From Maribacter aquimaris (GTDB lineage Bacteria; Bacteroidota; Bacteroidia; Flavobacteriales; Flavobacteriaceae), in contig NZ_JABTCF010000003.1 of NCBI RefSeq assembly GCF_014596745.1, forward strand, positions 1 to 64,000: a stretch of 64,000 bases of DNA, written 5' to 3'. Positions 9,236-17,932 of the stretch are shown in pieces (position 1 is the stretch's first letter; the number at the start of each line of letters is the position of its first letter). A model generated the notes under the pieces. That model was not told the DNA's origin. It saw only the letters and a program-made list of their open reading frames with translations, and did not search any database. The translations under genes and the position numbers were made by a program.

Positions 9236-9793
9236 CTATATAGAAAGTTCTCGTTTTATCCGAACTATTGCATTGGAAATATGGGTTTCTACAGTCCTTT
9301 GGGAAATATTCAACATCTTCGAAATCTCAGCGTTTTCCAACCCTTCCTGTCTACTCAAAAGAAATACCTGATTGCATTTTTTGGGTAGCTTTTCTACTGC
9401 TTTATGTATCTTAGACTCTGTTTCGTTAGCATATATTTTTTCCAATGCTCCTTCCGCTTCAGGTATTTTTAATTGCTCTAAAAACTTCATCGAAACTACA
9501 TTCATCTTCGAATCCCTCAAGGTTCTAAAAACCTTGAACCTTGTTGCTGTAATTATATAGGCTTCAATATTCTGATTAATAATCTTATTTCTTCTTTCCC
9601 ATAAATCTATCCATATCTCTTGAACAATATCCTTTGAAATCGCTTCGTCACGTAGTATGCCAAAAGCCAAGACATACATACGTTCCCAAAGCCTACTATA
9701 TAGGATTCGGAGGGCTAATTCATCAGAATTCTTTATCCTCTCCATCAGATCAAAAGAAGAAATTAGGTTAATATTGCTTTCTTTCATAGCCAC
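9236..9793 (-). CDS. ECF-type RNA polymerase sigma-70 factor (FecI-like)
   Basis: A 185-residue protein with sigma region 2 (about 25-90, including DIVQEIWIDLWERR) and region 4 with a helix-turn-helix (about 130-182, including AEISKMLNISQRTVETHISNAIVRIKREL cut into its two helices). Genes of this type sit directly upstream of FecR and SusC and activate that uptake locus when ligand binds the outer-membrane receptor. The start could be Met1 or Met3 (MKESN). About 630 bp of AT-rich DNA lies upstream, where the locus promoter must be. Confidence 0.93.
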   Translation of the reverse strand: MAMKESNINLISSFDLMERIKNSDELALRILYSRLWERMYVLAFGILRDEAISKDIVQEIWIDLWERRNKIINQNIEAYIITATRFKVFRTLRDSKMNVVSMKFLEQLKIPEAEGALEKIYANETESKIHKAVEKLPKKCNQVFLLSRQEGLENAEISKMLNISQRTVETHISNAIVRIKRELSI

Positions 9794-10253
9794 AAATAAA
9801 TTAAATATTCAAGTAGGAAGCATTAATTAAAAGTAAAGATTAAATTATAATATTATTATAAAAAGATTAAATCTATACAATAAATAATGTAATTCAATAA
9901 AGATTTTAGCAAATAATTGACAATATACTAAAAAAAACATGTATCAATAAGAGTAGGTTAATGAGGTGATTGATAATAGGCGGAATAAATCTAAATATAG
10001 TTTTTTTCGAATATTAACAATGAGTTATCCAATTTATAACTAATGATAGGTTTTTACGACTACTAAATAAAAAACCAAATTTAAAGCCTTGATCTATCAA
10101 CTATACCTGTCCTTTTCCAGAAAAGTTAACTGCAGCTTTTATTTATTAATTTTCGAAATTAATCAGCGTATACTCTACCTAATACGATTTTGTATAAAAA
10201 GCTTGAAAATAGCCTAAAACAGGGGGTCTTTGAAAATTCATAACCCGAAGGGC
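9794..10253. other. AT-rich intergenic region upstream of the sigma gene
   Basis: No coding sequence is supported. The part next to the sigma gene (9794-9960) is extremely AT-rich and probably contains the promoter for the ECF/FecR/SusCD operon. I could not assign a clear Bacteroidota -33/-7 pair. The right part leads into the hairpin and terminator structures described separately. Confidence 0.5.
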
Positions 10254-10282
10254 GGGGGATCGTGCCCCCCTCTCGCTACAAA
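10254..10282 (+). other. tRNA 3'-end-like sequence, possible attachment-site remnant
   Basis: Five Gs (10254-10258), a 7-base interval and five or six Cs (10265-10270) have the exact geometry of a tRNA T-arm. They are followed by CTCTCGC, which could be an acceptor 3' strand. The loop reads ATCGTGC instead of the canonical TTCGANN, and I find no matching 5' acceptor, D-arm or anticodon arm upstream. It is therefore not a functional tRNA. A tRNA tail without a head, directly followed by a terminator, is what an integration end looks like, but an ordinary hairpin is also possible. Confidence 0.25.
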
Positions 10283-10301
10283 GATCAATACCAGCAAAAT
10301 C

Positions 10302-10333
10302 AACGGTTTGTGTACGCACAAGCCGTTTTTTTA
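10302..10333 (+). terminator. Rho-independent terminator
   Basis: The stem aacggtttgtg (10302-10312) pairs with cacaagccgtt (10317-10327), with one G-T wobble and a stable TACG tetraloop. It is followed by a T-run through 10332. It points along the plus strand although no plus-strand gene lies directly upstream, which suggests an untranslated or lost transcript ending here. Confidence 0.88.
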
Positions 10334-10428
10334 TGTCTTTTATTTTCTTATTTTAACCTACCCTAGTACGACAAACTCCATGAAGGCCGAGGACACGCTT
10401 TAAAACCAAACGAGAACACTAGTTGTTC

Positions 10429-10737
10429 ATGACCCTCATTAAAAGGTCTCTCATTACCTATTTGGAACTGGGTTTGGTTCCAAGTGCCCATAATGCCGAA
10501 CTATTATCGAAATTAAGCGCATCTACGAGCATATCTAAAAAACGTACTGAAGTTCACGAATACTTTAGTTTACAGGATGTAAAAGTGCATGGCATGAATG
10601 ATAATATGGTCTTAGCGACCCTGAGATATGATGCTAAGGTAAAGGCAACCGGAAAGAGCTATAGCACACAAGCCGCACATCTATGGACGCTTAATGATGA
10701 AGGAAATTACCGCATTTCAGCAGTTTGTCGACACTAA
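10429..10737 (+). pseudogene. Remnant of an NTF2/SnoaL-like domain protein
   Basis: The second half (LQDVKVHGMNDNMVLATL then YDAKVKATGKSYSTQAAHLW) resembles the C-terminal half of nuclear-transport-factor-2-like (SnoaL/DUF4440) proteins: three antiparallel strands ending in a conserved aromatic and a final strand. The N-terminal 40 residues look unrelated, and the helical first half of the domain (normally another 60 residues or so) is missing. I read it as a truncated, probably non-functional gene. It could instead be a short hypothetical protein. A short reading frame of seven codons precedes it. Confidence 0.45.
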
Positions 10738-10882
10738 GAAGTTGGCGATTCCGAAAAGTGATTGATTGGAAATAAGGGAAGCAAACACCTTGTGAGATCA
10801 TGTTCCTTAAGGACGAAACTTATATAAAAACGAAAAAATCTGGATCCGATTAAATTCAGGTATAAAATAATAAATTGAATCC

Positions 10883-11401
10883 ATGAAAAAACCAACCCAT
10901 CAACCGACTTTGATTTTGATGCTTTTTGCATTGATTTTTACAATTCAAGGTTGTGACCCAAAGGAAAAAGAAGCAACCAAAGAAGTGGAAAAGGAAGTTG
11001 TTGTTGAATCTGAAAAACCTGAATACTTTTTACTTCGGCCAGAAGTGGAGAAGGCATACGGATACTCACACGCAGTCAAAATCGGAAATGATATTAAAAT
11101 ATCCGGTGCCGTGAGTATGGACGATGAAGGGAATCCAACTGCAATAGGGGATTTTGGACAACAAATGAAAAATTGTTATGCGGATTTGGATAAAATACTG
11201 AAACACTATGGTTGCACATTTGATGACGTCGTTGTGGAAAATGTTTTCACGACCGATATGGCATTGTTCATCGAAAACGCTGCCTACAGAAATGAAATAT
11301 ACACCAAACAATTTCCGACAGGTTCTTGGCTCGGCGTAACAGAATTGGCCGTACCGAAATTTATGATTGAAATTGAATTCGAAGTACATAAATCTGAATA
11401 A
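10883..11401 (+). CDS. RidA/YjgF-family lipoprotein
   Basis: A 172-residue protein. The lipoprotein signal (TIQGC, Cys24) is followed by a charged EKE-rich linker (about 25-47) and a Rid-family domain (about 48-170) with GYSHAVKIGNDIKISGAV, the FGQQM...DKILKHYGCTFDDVVVENVFTTD segment and the terminal PKFMIEIEFEVHK. Rid proteins bind or deaminate reactive enamines/imines. The Arg equivalent to RidA Arg105 is not obvious near TELAVPKFMIEIE, so deaminase activity is doubtful. Export as a lipoprotein is unusual compared with cytosolic RidA but occurs in Bacteroidota. It appears monocistronic. Confidence 0.85.
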   Translation: MKKPTHQPTLILMLFALIFTIQGCDPKEKEATKEVEKEVVVESEKPEYFLLRPEVEKAYGYSHAVKIGNDIKISGAVSMDDEGNPTAIGDFGQQMKNCYADLDKILKHYGCTFDDVVVENVFTTDMALFIENAAYRNEIYTKQFPTGSWLGVTELAVPKFMIEIEFEVHKSE

Positions 11402-11503
11402 AAGCGCGAACGTACAACACCGTGAACATAAACAGCTTGGTTCTATCCTACTTGCCATTGCTTGATCCTTGTGCTGTTGAAAAATACAATGGAGAGGATT
11501 CTA

Positions 11504-11722
11504 ATGAAAAGATTGATTAAGACAATAACCGTAGTTGTATTTAGCTTGAGTCTTATTAATTGCAACAGTAAAAAGCAAACATTTGAAAAAGGACAAACTC
11601 GAAAGCCTACCCTTTGGCAAGTATATAATTTACTTAACGTTAAACACTTTGGTTACCCAATAGCCGAAATTAAATTTTCCATTTCCCATGGGTACAAAAA
11701 AAAGCCTCTTGAAGAGGCTTGA
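11504..11722 (+). CDS. Small hypothetical lipoprotein, possibly truncated
   Basis: Seventy-two residues starting at MKRLIKTI. A GGAGAGG Shine-Dalgarno lies 7 bases upstream of the ATG, and the lipobox SLSLINC gives a lipid-modified Cys near residue 19. The mature part is basic and matches no family I recognise. Its last codons (KKKPLEEA) are encoded inside the terminator hairpin of the opposite-strand gene. The C-terminus may therefore be the product of truncation rather than selection. Confidence 0.4.
   Translation: MKRLIKTITVVVFSLSLINCNSKKQTFEKGQTRKPTLWQVYNLLNVKHFGYPIAEIKFSISHGYKKKPLEEA
11695..11720 (-). terminator. Terminator of the LacI-controlled catabolic operon
   Basis: aagcctct (11702-11709) pairs with agaggctt (11713-11720) across a 3-base loop. 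On the minus strand a run of about eight Ts follows. It lies 66 bp past the stop of the ChbG-like gene and marks the end of the long minus-strand operon. Confidence 0.85.
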
Positions 11723-11785
11723 TTCAATGGTATATAATGAAAACCAGTATGCTGTGGTAAGTTTGTTACGCTTATCACACATTTA

Positions 11786-12652
11786 CTATTTCCATTTCTT
11801 TATGTCGTTCCAAGTGATTAATTCGATATTGTTTTCTTGGAGTTTTGACCTGTTTTCCTCATTGGTGAAAAAGTCGAGGTCGATTTGCCGCCATTCGGAA
11901 CCGAAATTTGGATGGTTGACGGTTACGCCCTTCATTTCACGGTCATCAAATGCGGGATGGATTAGGATAAGGTTGATCCCACTTGATAAGTTTTCCAAAA
12001 TGTCGTTATAAAAGTCCCCCAATTTACCCGTCTCAAAATACTTGAATTCCCCAACATAGGTTCGGTCAATCAGGAAGTCGCCCTCTTCGATATGCTGTTC
12101 AGGATTTATTCCCACCATCTGCATCAATTGTTCATTGATCAAAACCGGAAGATTCAATTCCCTCCCCAAATCCTTATAGATCTTAAAAAATGCCGGATCG
12201 GCCCCGACACTGTACATGTGAGAATCAATATGGGTAGGTCGTAATCCGAATTCCAGGGCTTTCCCTATCTGTGCATGCAGCTCTTTTCGAACATCCTCTG
12301 GCGTCGCGTTTTTACCAAGATCTTTCCTGTTTTTATAGAAATGTCCATTACCATCCACTAAACTTGGTACTTCGGAAATGGGCAGGACAGGACCGAATTT
12401 GTAATTTTCCCATTCACAGGTCAGTGTTAGGTGTATTCCGTAGTCAAATTGGGGGTTGTCCTTGGCGAACAATACCATTTCATAAAACCACGGACAGGGT
12501 ACCATAAGGCTGTATGAATTTACAAATCCATTCTCCAAGGCTTGTATCGTTGCCATATTCTCGGAATGCGAAAGTCCGGCGTCATCTGCATGGATGATCA
12601 GTAATTTGGTTGTTTCGGAGAATCCCAATGTTTGTGCCGAATTCATTTTCAA
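11786..12652 (-). CDS. ChbG/HpnK (YdjC)-family carbohydrate deacetylase
   Basis: A 288-residue cytosolic protein without signal peptide. YdjC-fold metal residues are in place: HADDAG (D23, D24), H74 in YGIHLTLT and the H141-x3-H145 pair in [10 protein letters not shown], with a late HPAFDD segment. Characterised relatives (ChbG) remove an acetyl group from N-acetylated oligosaccharides such as chitobiose. Being next to a NagB-like deaminase and downstream of GH20, it fits intracellular deacetylation of HexNAc oligosaccharides. It is the last gene of the operon, about 90 bp after the NagB-like gene. Confidence 0.88.
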   Translation of the reverse strand: MKMNSAQTLGFSETTKLLIIHADDAGLSHSENMATIQALENGFVNSYSLMVPCPWFYEMVLFAKDNPQFDYGIHLTLTCEWENYKFGPVLPISEVPSLVDGNGHFYKNRKDLGKNATPEDVRKELHAQIGKALEFGLRPTHIDSHMYSVGADPAFFKIYKDLGRELNLPVLINEQLMQMVGINPEQHIEEGDFLIDRTYVGEFKYFETGKLGDFYNDILENLSSGINLILIHPAFDDREMKGVTVNHPNFGSEWRQIDLDFFTNEENRSKLQENNIELITWNDIKKWK

Positions 12653-12742
12653 TCAGGTTTTTAAAGTTTTTGGTTGATTTTTTGAATAGTGTATTGTCCT
12701 TTCTAATTGATTACCTCTGCAAATAAGCCATATTCCGGTTAT

Positions 12743-13540
12743 CTAATTACCGTCTATTAAAGAAGAACTTTCTTGGTCCAAAAAAAGTGTTGCATCCATA
12801 TGTTCACGTAAACATGTGGCAGGATACTTCTCCCCTATGGGTGAAAGCAGCGTATGGTAAATCGCCTTTGCCTTGGTTTTCCCTGGTACGATACAAAATA
12901 TATGGGGTGCTTTCATAAGACAGGGAATGGTTAGGGTAAGTGCAAATTTTGGTACATCGTTGATGGATGTGAAACAACCATCATTGACCTGTTGGTTCCG
13001 ACAATCATTATCCAAGTCTACAACCTTAACTGTTTCCGAATCCTTAAAATCGGCAACATGGGGATCATTAAAAGCTATATGGGCATTTTCCCCTATACCC
13101 ATACATACGATATCCGGGGGATTTTTGTGCAATAAATAGGAATAAATGTCACACTCCATTTTAGGGGATGCATTTTTACCGTTGATCAGATGTACCTTTT
13201 TAAAGGGAACTCTGTCAAATATATGTTGTGATAAAAAACTACTGAAACTGCTGGCGTCTTTTTTATCCAACCCTACATATTCATCCATATGAAAGGCATT
13301 TATTCGCTCCCATGGAATTTCATCATGTAAAAGCAAGGAGTCTAGAAATTCGAGCTGTGAAGGTGCCGCTGCAAAAATCATGTTTATGGTTTCCTTATTA
13401 TCGAGAAGTTTTATTATACGTAGGGCCACCAACTGTGCCATCATTCTTCCAGCGTCTCGTTTATCCTGATGGAATTGCACTTTTAGTTTTCCGTATACTG
13501 TCTCCTTAATCATACTTACAATGGTTGTTTTAATAAACAT
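12743..13540 (-). CDS. Glucosamine-6-phosphate deaminase-like protein (NagB family, variant active site)
   Basis: A 265-residue protein of the NagB/phosphogluconolactonase fold. The substrate loop FHMDEYVGL (D86, E87) matches canonical NagB. The catalytic segment reads GIGENAHIAFNDP (149-161), where E. coli NagB has NDGHIAFNEP: the Asp that helps ring opening is Asn152 and the relay Glu is Asp159, while His154 is kept. It may act on another amino-sugar phosphate or work through a modified mechanism. Met10 (13513) is an equally plausible start. The gene sits 260 bp after the TonB receptor gene, behind a stem-loop. Confidence 0.85.
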   Translation of the reverse strand: MFIKTTIVSMIKETVYGKLKVQFHQDKRDAGRMMAQLVALRIIKLLDNKETINMIFAAAPSQLEFLDSLLLHDEIPWERINAFHMDEYVGLDKKDASSFSSFLSQHIFDRVPFKKVHLINGKNASPKMECDIYSYLLHKNPPDIVCMGIGENAHIAFNDPHVADFKDSETVKVVDLDNDCRNQQVNDGCFTSINDVPKFALTLTIPCLMKAPHIFCIVPGKTKAKAIYHTLLSPIGEKYPATCLREHMDATLFLDQESSSLIDGN

Positions 13541-13705
13541 GCAACCCTATGTTTTGCCCCAAATGAACACACACCAATAAGTATGTATTTAATCTGAAGA
13601 ATTTCTTGAGGCTCTACCGCATAGTTTATCCGATAGTTTGAAAACCATAGGTTTCCATCTAACTAAGTTTAACTTTCCTTTATTGATCTCGTTAATGGCT
13701 ACGTC

Positions 13706-13752
13706 TCGCGAAATACGTTCTTCCGTTTTAGGGAATGGAACATATTTCGCGA
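13706..13752 (-). other. Long intercistronic stem-loop
   Basis: tcgcgaaata (13706-13715) pairs perfectly with tatttcgcga (13743-13752). After one mismatch the stem continues with gttc/gaac (13717-13720 and 13738-13741). The loop is about 17 bases. No T-run follows on either strand, so it is probably not a simple terminator. Placed between the TonB receptor gene and the NagB-like gene, it could be an RNA processing or stabilising element that separates expression of the exported and cytosolic parts of the operon. Confidence 0.6.
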
Positions 13753-13800
13753 TTCATAGCACTGTTATTTTTATGGTCTTGAAATACCGTTTATTCTAGA

Positions 13801-16626
13801 TTAGAATCGATATTTAACACCCATTCTTGCCCACCAAGAATAAAACTCTTTTTGGTAGACCCTGGATTTATCACCATAATAATCGAATTGGGCGGCATTG
13901 GTAAGATTTAAGGCTTCCGTGTAGATTGTCCAGTGTTTCGATAGTTGATAAGCTGCATTTGCATCAAATTGCAATCTGTTATCACGTGTAATATCCTCAT
14001 CCTCATTTGCTCCCAAGCTCAAGACATAAGTGCCATTGTAATTGGCACTTCCCTTAATTGAGAACTTTTTATACGCAAAGGACAACGTTCCGTTAGCGGA
14101 ATGGGGTGCCTGTCCCGGTAAGTTTAAATCTTTTCTGTCTTGGGTGTCTGCACTAGAGTAGGTATAGGTGTAATTACCATAAAATGAAAGCCCTTTAAGT
14201 GCGCCAGGGAGAAAAGTCAGATTCTTTTGAAAATTCAATTCCATTCCATATACCTTTGCTGTTTCTCCGTTTAGGGTTTGATATAGTAACCAATCTTCAT
14301 AATTCGAGGCACCATCAAATTCATCACCGATTACAGAAGTTTGACTGGTATATTGGAACTTGTCTATATTTTTATAGAATAACCCTCCAGAAATAATTCC
14401 TAAGTCATCAAAGTATTTTTCATACATTAAATCCAAGTTGGTAGAAAAAGCGGGTTCTAAATCAGGATTTCCCATGGTTATTTGCTCACTATCTATGCCT
14501 ATAGATCTAGAGGGTACCAAATCGGAAAAATTAGGACGGGAATATCCAAAAGAAAGTGCTGCCCTAATCAATGAGGATTTATTCAGATTGTATTTAAACT
14601 GAAGATTTGGGAGTATTTTGGTATAGTCATTTTCAATGGTAATGGGTGTAGTAGATACCCAAGACTCACCGTTTTGTTCCACAATATTTGCGGTATAATC
14701 GACATCTGTACGCTCTATCCTTGCCCCTAAAAGTATCATAAGTTTGTCTAACTGAAGCTGGGTCATTACATATCCTGCAAATACATTTTCATTTGCTTCA
14801 TAGAAAAAAGTATCCGCTGAAATTCTACTTGCGTCTTCATTTGTAGTAAAACTATTTGGATTTGCATAATAATAATCAATAGCAGAAGTAGATACATTAG
14901 GACCGAAATTCAGATGGTTATCCATAAAATTGGCATCTAATTCGTTAGAACCTACAAAATCGGTTAACAAAACTGATGTATCTCCTGAAAACTCACTGTA
15001 AATAGAAGAACTAGGTCTGTATCTTTCGTTGAACAAGCTTTTACTTTTAAGTCCAGTTTTTATTTTCCCTGTTCCAGAACCCAAACGGTATGGAATTGAA
15101 AGATTCACTCTAAAAACAGTGTTATTACCATGGGTTACGACATCGTTAGACTCGAAATTATTTAATGAATAGATTGAAGAATCATTATAATCACCTTCTG
15201 TCTGTAGGTAACTCGTGTTAATGTCCCTATTCGTCATTGGAAATCTGCCAGAATTAAAACTAACGGCATCACTATTGTAATCTCTTTGGGAATCCGTGTA
15301 GAAAACAGCGGCATCCAAGGTAGAAGTTCCTATTTTAGTTTCTCCTTGTAAGCTGTAATTTGCGTTTTTTACATCTTGGGTTCTTGTCAGCACCTGATTA
15401 TATGCCCTGGCCCTATCGTCATAATAAGAACCGTCTTCCTGAATTTCTGGACCATCCATACGAAAACGTCTTCGATAACGCGTATCATCGTCATCCCTAT
15501 TGTTGAACATAGCATTGGCGATAACAAATGTAGATGGACTGAATTTATAATCCACGGTAGCGGAAAGTCCTGTACGGGTACGTACGGATTCCAAATAACG
15601 GTATCGGAAATCGGTCGGATAAATTATTTCACCCAAATCACCACCGACATCCTTGGTTTTCCAACTTTTGGCTTCAATACGGTCTCTACCGTTCTTTGTC
15701 CTAAAATAGCTTCCACTTGCTATGATACCTAATCGTCCCATGGGTACTTTTTCATCTGCTAAAAAACGCTGGCCATAACTAAAGTTGCCAATGGCATTGG
15801 GTTTTTCTCTCAAATCGTTGTATCCGACCCCTAAATTGGCGGATCCTTTTGCTTTTAGACTTGAGGCAGTAGGGGTCCTCATATTTACAACCCCAGCGAT
15901 GGCATCCCCATCCAAATCAGGGGTAAGTGTTTTTATAACTTCCATAGAGGAAAGAACATCGATTGGAATTACATCCAATTGCGCATTCCTATTTCCTTCT
16001 TCCTGGGTACCCATGATCTGTTCCCCATTTATATTGATATTCGTAAAGCTAGCTGGTGTACCCCTCAATTGCACATCCGCACCTTCTCCACGTTCCCTAC
16101 CTATGGTAACCCCAGGTAAACGTTGTAAGGCCTCCGCAACGTTAAGGTCAGGAAAACGGCCCATAAGATCTAAGGATACCACCTGTTTGATGTTATCAGC
16201 ATTACGTTGTTGGTTCAATGCTTTATATTGACCTTCACGAACCCCACTCACAACTACCTCTCCTAGCTCTGTAGAACTTTGGGTCATTGTATAATTCCTT
16301 AGCAGTTTATCGCCTGCTTGTACTGTCACATCATCTTCAATTGTCGTAAAACCTAAATAACTTACGACCAAAGTGTAATTACCTGCTGGTAAATTATCAA
16401 TAACATAATCCCCGGAAAGGCTTGTTGCGGCCCCCATGGTAGACCCCTTAATAAACACTTGGGCACCTGGGAGTGTACCAAATTCATCACTAATTTGGCC
16501 GTGAATGCTGGCAGGTGTGCCTTGTGCCGATGTTGTAAGGACTGCTATACAACTAAGAGCAAAAAAAAGCAACCATCTACTTCTTAAGAACCTAAATCTG
16601 AAACTTTCTTGTTTATTCATAATCAT
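13801..16626 (-). CDS. TonB-dependent receptor (non-SusC, oligosaccharide-receptor type)
   Basis: A 941-residue outer-membrane protein: signal peptide (cleavage near TTSAQ-G, residue 35), carboxypeptidase-regulatory-like domain (about 38-115), plug with VAEALQRLPGVTIGRERGEG and DALAG-type DLDGDAIAGVVNMRT, then a 22-strand-type barrel ending in MGVKYRF with C-terminal Phe. This is the class often found in carbohydrate loci without a SusD partner (Xanthomonas/Caulobacter-like receptors). No susD is present in this operon, so it should import the oligosaccharides released by the GH28/GH20 enzymes on its own. It follows the (alpha/alpha)6 gene by 33 bp. Confidence 0.93.
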   Translation of the reverse strand: MIMNKQESFRFRFLRSRWLLFFALSCIAVLTTSAQGTPASIHGQISDEFGTLPGAQVFIKGSTMGAATSLSGDYVIDNLPAGNYTLVVSYLGFTTIEDDVTVQAGDKLLRNYTMTQSSTELGEVVVSGVREGQYKALNQQRNADNIKQVVSLDLMGRFPDLNVAEALQRLPGVTIGRERGEGADVQLRGTPASFTNININGEQIMGTQEEGNRNAQLDVIPIDVLSSMEVIKTLTPDLDGDAIAGVVNMRTPTASSLKAKGSANLGVGYNDLREKPNAIGNFSYGQRFLADEKVPMGRLGIIASGSYFRTKNGRDRIEAKSWKTKDVGGDLGEIIYPTDFRYRYLESVRTRTGLSATVDYKFSPSTFVIANAMFNNRDDDDTRYRRRFRMDGPEIQEDGSYYDDRARAYNQVLTRTQDVKNANYSLQGETKIGTSTLDAAVFYTDSQRDYNSDAVSFNSGRFPMTNRDINTSYLQTEGDYNDSSIYSLNNFESNDVVTHGNNTVFRVNLSIPYRLGSGTGKIKTGLKSKSLFNERYRPSSSIYSEFSGDTSVLLTDFVGSNELDANFMDNHLNFGPNVSTSAIDYYYANPNSFTTNEDASRISADTFFYEANENVFAGYVMTQLQLDKLMILLGARIERTDVDYTANIVEQNGESWVSTTPITIENDYTKILPNLQFKYNLNKSSLIRAALSFGYSRPNFSDLVPSRSIGIDSEQITMGNPDLEPAFSTNLDLMYEKYFDDLGIISGGLFYKNIDKFQYTSQTSVIGDEFDGASNYEDWLLYQTLNGETAKVYGMELNFQKNLTFLPGALKGLSFYGNYTYTYSSADTQDRKDLNLPGQAPHSANGTLSFAYKKFSIKGSANYNGTYVLSLGANEDEDITRDNRLQFDANAAYQLSKHWTIYTEALNLTNAAQFDYYGDKSRVYQKEFYSWWARMGVKYRF

Positions 16627-16659
16627 AGTTTTGAGTTTATAAAATTTTGTTTGGGTATT

Positions 16660-17928
16660 CTAATATTTGTAATCCAGGTAATCGGCAAAGAATCGTAAAC
16701 CAAATGAAGTACCTATATCACGATTCACCATCCAGTTTTTTCCCTTTTTACTCCGAGTTCTTGTATTCACTATGGCACCCCTAAGGTTTGGGTCTGGGTG
16801 GTTTATGGAAAATCTATTTTTCAAAAGCCAGTTTAACGATAGTTCTATATGGCCTTCAAATTCGGTATATCCGTATTTGGCCAATTCCATCCATACAATA
16901 CCGGAAAATGCCACGGAAGAACCACAAATCGAACCTTTGTCGGGTTCTTTGCCATCTATGAAATTTTTGTAATAGATCGTTCCATTTTTGGTTTGAACTT
17001 TTGCATAGGCCCTAGCCGTTTTGGCTGCTCCCTCTAGATATTTTCTGTCACCGGTAAGTTCAAAGGCCTTTATCAACGATTCCGCATACCACAGGTTAAA
17101 TCTGGGATGAAAAGAACCTGCATCCATGAAATTGGGCATAAAATGCATCCAAAGTCCCTCTGGACCTTGCTTTTCCAATAAGCTATTGCATAAATTGATA
17201 TAGGCTTTCTTAAATTTTTCATCATGTGAATAGTGGTAAGCATCCAGAAAAAGCCATCCTTCGGTATTCGGTCTTGAAACGTCGAAAAGGTCTTGTTTTT
17301 CCTTATCCTTAGCTTCCCAGAATGGACTACTTTCTTTTTGAACCTCTCCCTTATTATTAACCACATCATAGCAAACCCCTTCTTTTTCGTTGTACATGTT
17401 AGCAAGCATCCAAGATGCCGCAGAGGTAGCCACTTCTGCATAATGTGGGTTATCGGTAACCCTTGAAAGTTCATAAATACCTGGGGTTCCATCGGAAATG
17501 GTGGCGAAAATAATCGATGAATCCCCAATAAAATCCCCATGAAGACCCTTTACCATTCCTTGAAGTTTCCCTTTGTCCTTGATTTCCAAACTCGTCCAAT
17601 AATTCCCGGCCGTAATTGCTCGATCGAGGTAATGCTGGTTTCCAGTAGCATGGTAGGCATGTAGGAGTGCATAAATCGCTTGTCCGGTATGCCAAGGAAC
17701 CTCATAGGGATACCACTTCCCCTCGGTCAAATTATAATCACATTGCGATTTCCCCTCTTCATCCAAAATAGTAGTGGAAATATAAGTTGCAGATTCTTCG
17801 ATTGCCTGTAAAATGCTATTCTTGACCTCTATATCTTCCTGGGCATAAGTTTCTTGGGAAATACCCACACATAAACAGAGCAGGAATAAGGGATACATGA
17901 TTTTGTAGGTAGTAGTATTGCTTTTCAT
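16660..17928 (-). CDS. Exported (alpha/alpha)6-barrel protein of the six-hairpin glycosidase type
   Basis: A 422-residue protein with a signal peptide (cleavage near TYAQ-E, residue 30). Repeated helical hairpins with WHTGQAIYALLHAY, ATGNQHYLDRA, NPHYAEVATSAASWML, FNLWYAESLIKAFELTGDRKYLEG-type and GSSVAFSGIVWMELAK segments are typical of (alpha/alpha)6 toroids (GH88/GH105-like hydrolases, uronate epimerases and polysaccharide lyases). I do not recognise the exact family. It starts 4 bp after the GH20 stop, so it is translationally close to it and likely works on the same glycan. A uronyl hydrolase would suit the GH28 partner, but this is inference. Confidence 0.7.
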   Translation of the reverse strand: MKSNTTTYKIMYPLFLLCLCVGISQETYAQEDIEVKNSILQAIEESATYISTTILDEEGKSQCDYNLTEGKWYPYEVPWHTGQAIYALLHAYHATGNQHYLDRAITAGNYWTSLEIKDKGKLQGMVKGLHGDFIGDSSIIFATISDGTPGIYELSRVTDNPHYAEVATSAASWMLANMYNEKEGVCYDVVNNKGEVQKESSPFWEAKDKEKQDLFDVSRPNTEGWLFLDAYHYSHDEKFKKAYINLCNSLLEKQGPEGLWMHFMPNFMDAGSFHPRFNLWYAESLIKAFELTGDRKYLEGAAKTARAYAKVQTKNGTIYYKNFIDGKEPDKGSICGSSVAFSGIVWMELAKYGYTEFEGHIELSLNWLLKNRFSINHPDPNLRGAIVNTRTRSKKGKNWMVNRDIGTSFGLRFFADYLDYKY

Positions 17929-17932
17929 AGGA

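Noticed and set aside
10254-10282. Functional tRNA or tmRNA gene
   Set aside because: Only a T-arm-like hairpin and tail are present. The conserved T-loop bases, anticodon arm, D-arm and 5' acceptor strand are missing.
11634-11643. TTAACGTTAA palindrome as a further LacI operator
   Set aside because: It lies inside a small lipoprotein gene, far from any promoter of the minus-strand operon. A 10-bp AT-rich palindrome can occur by chance.
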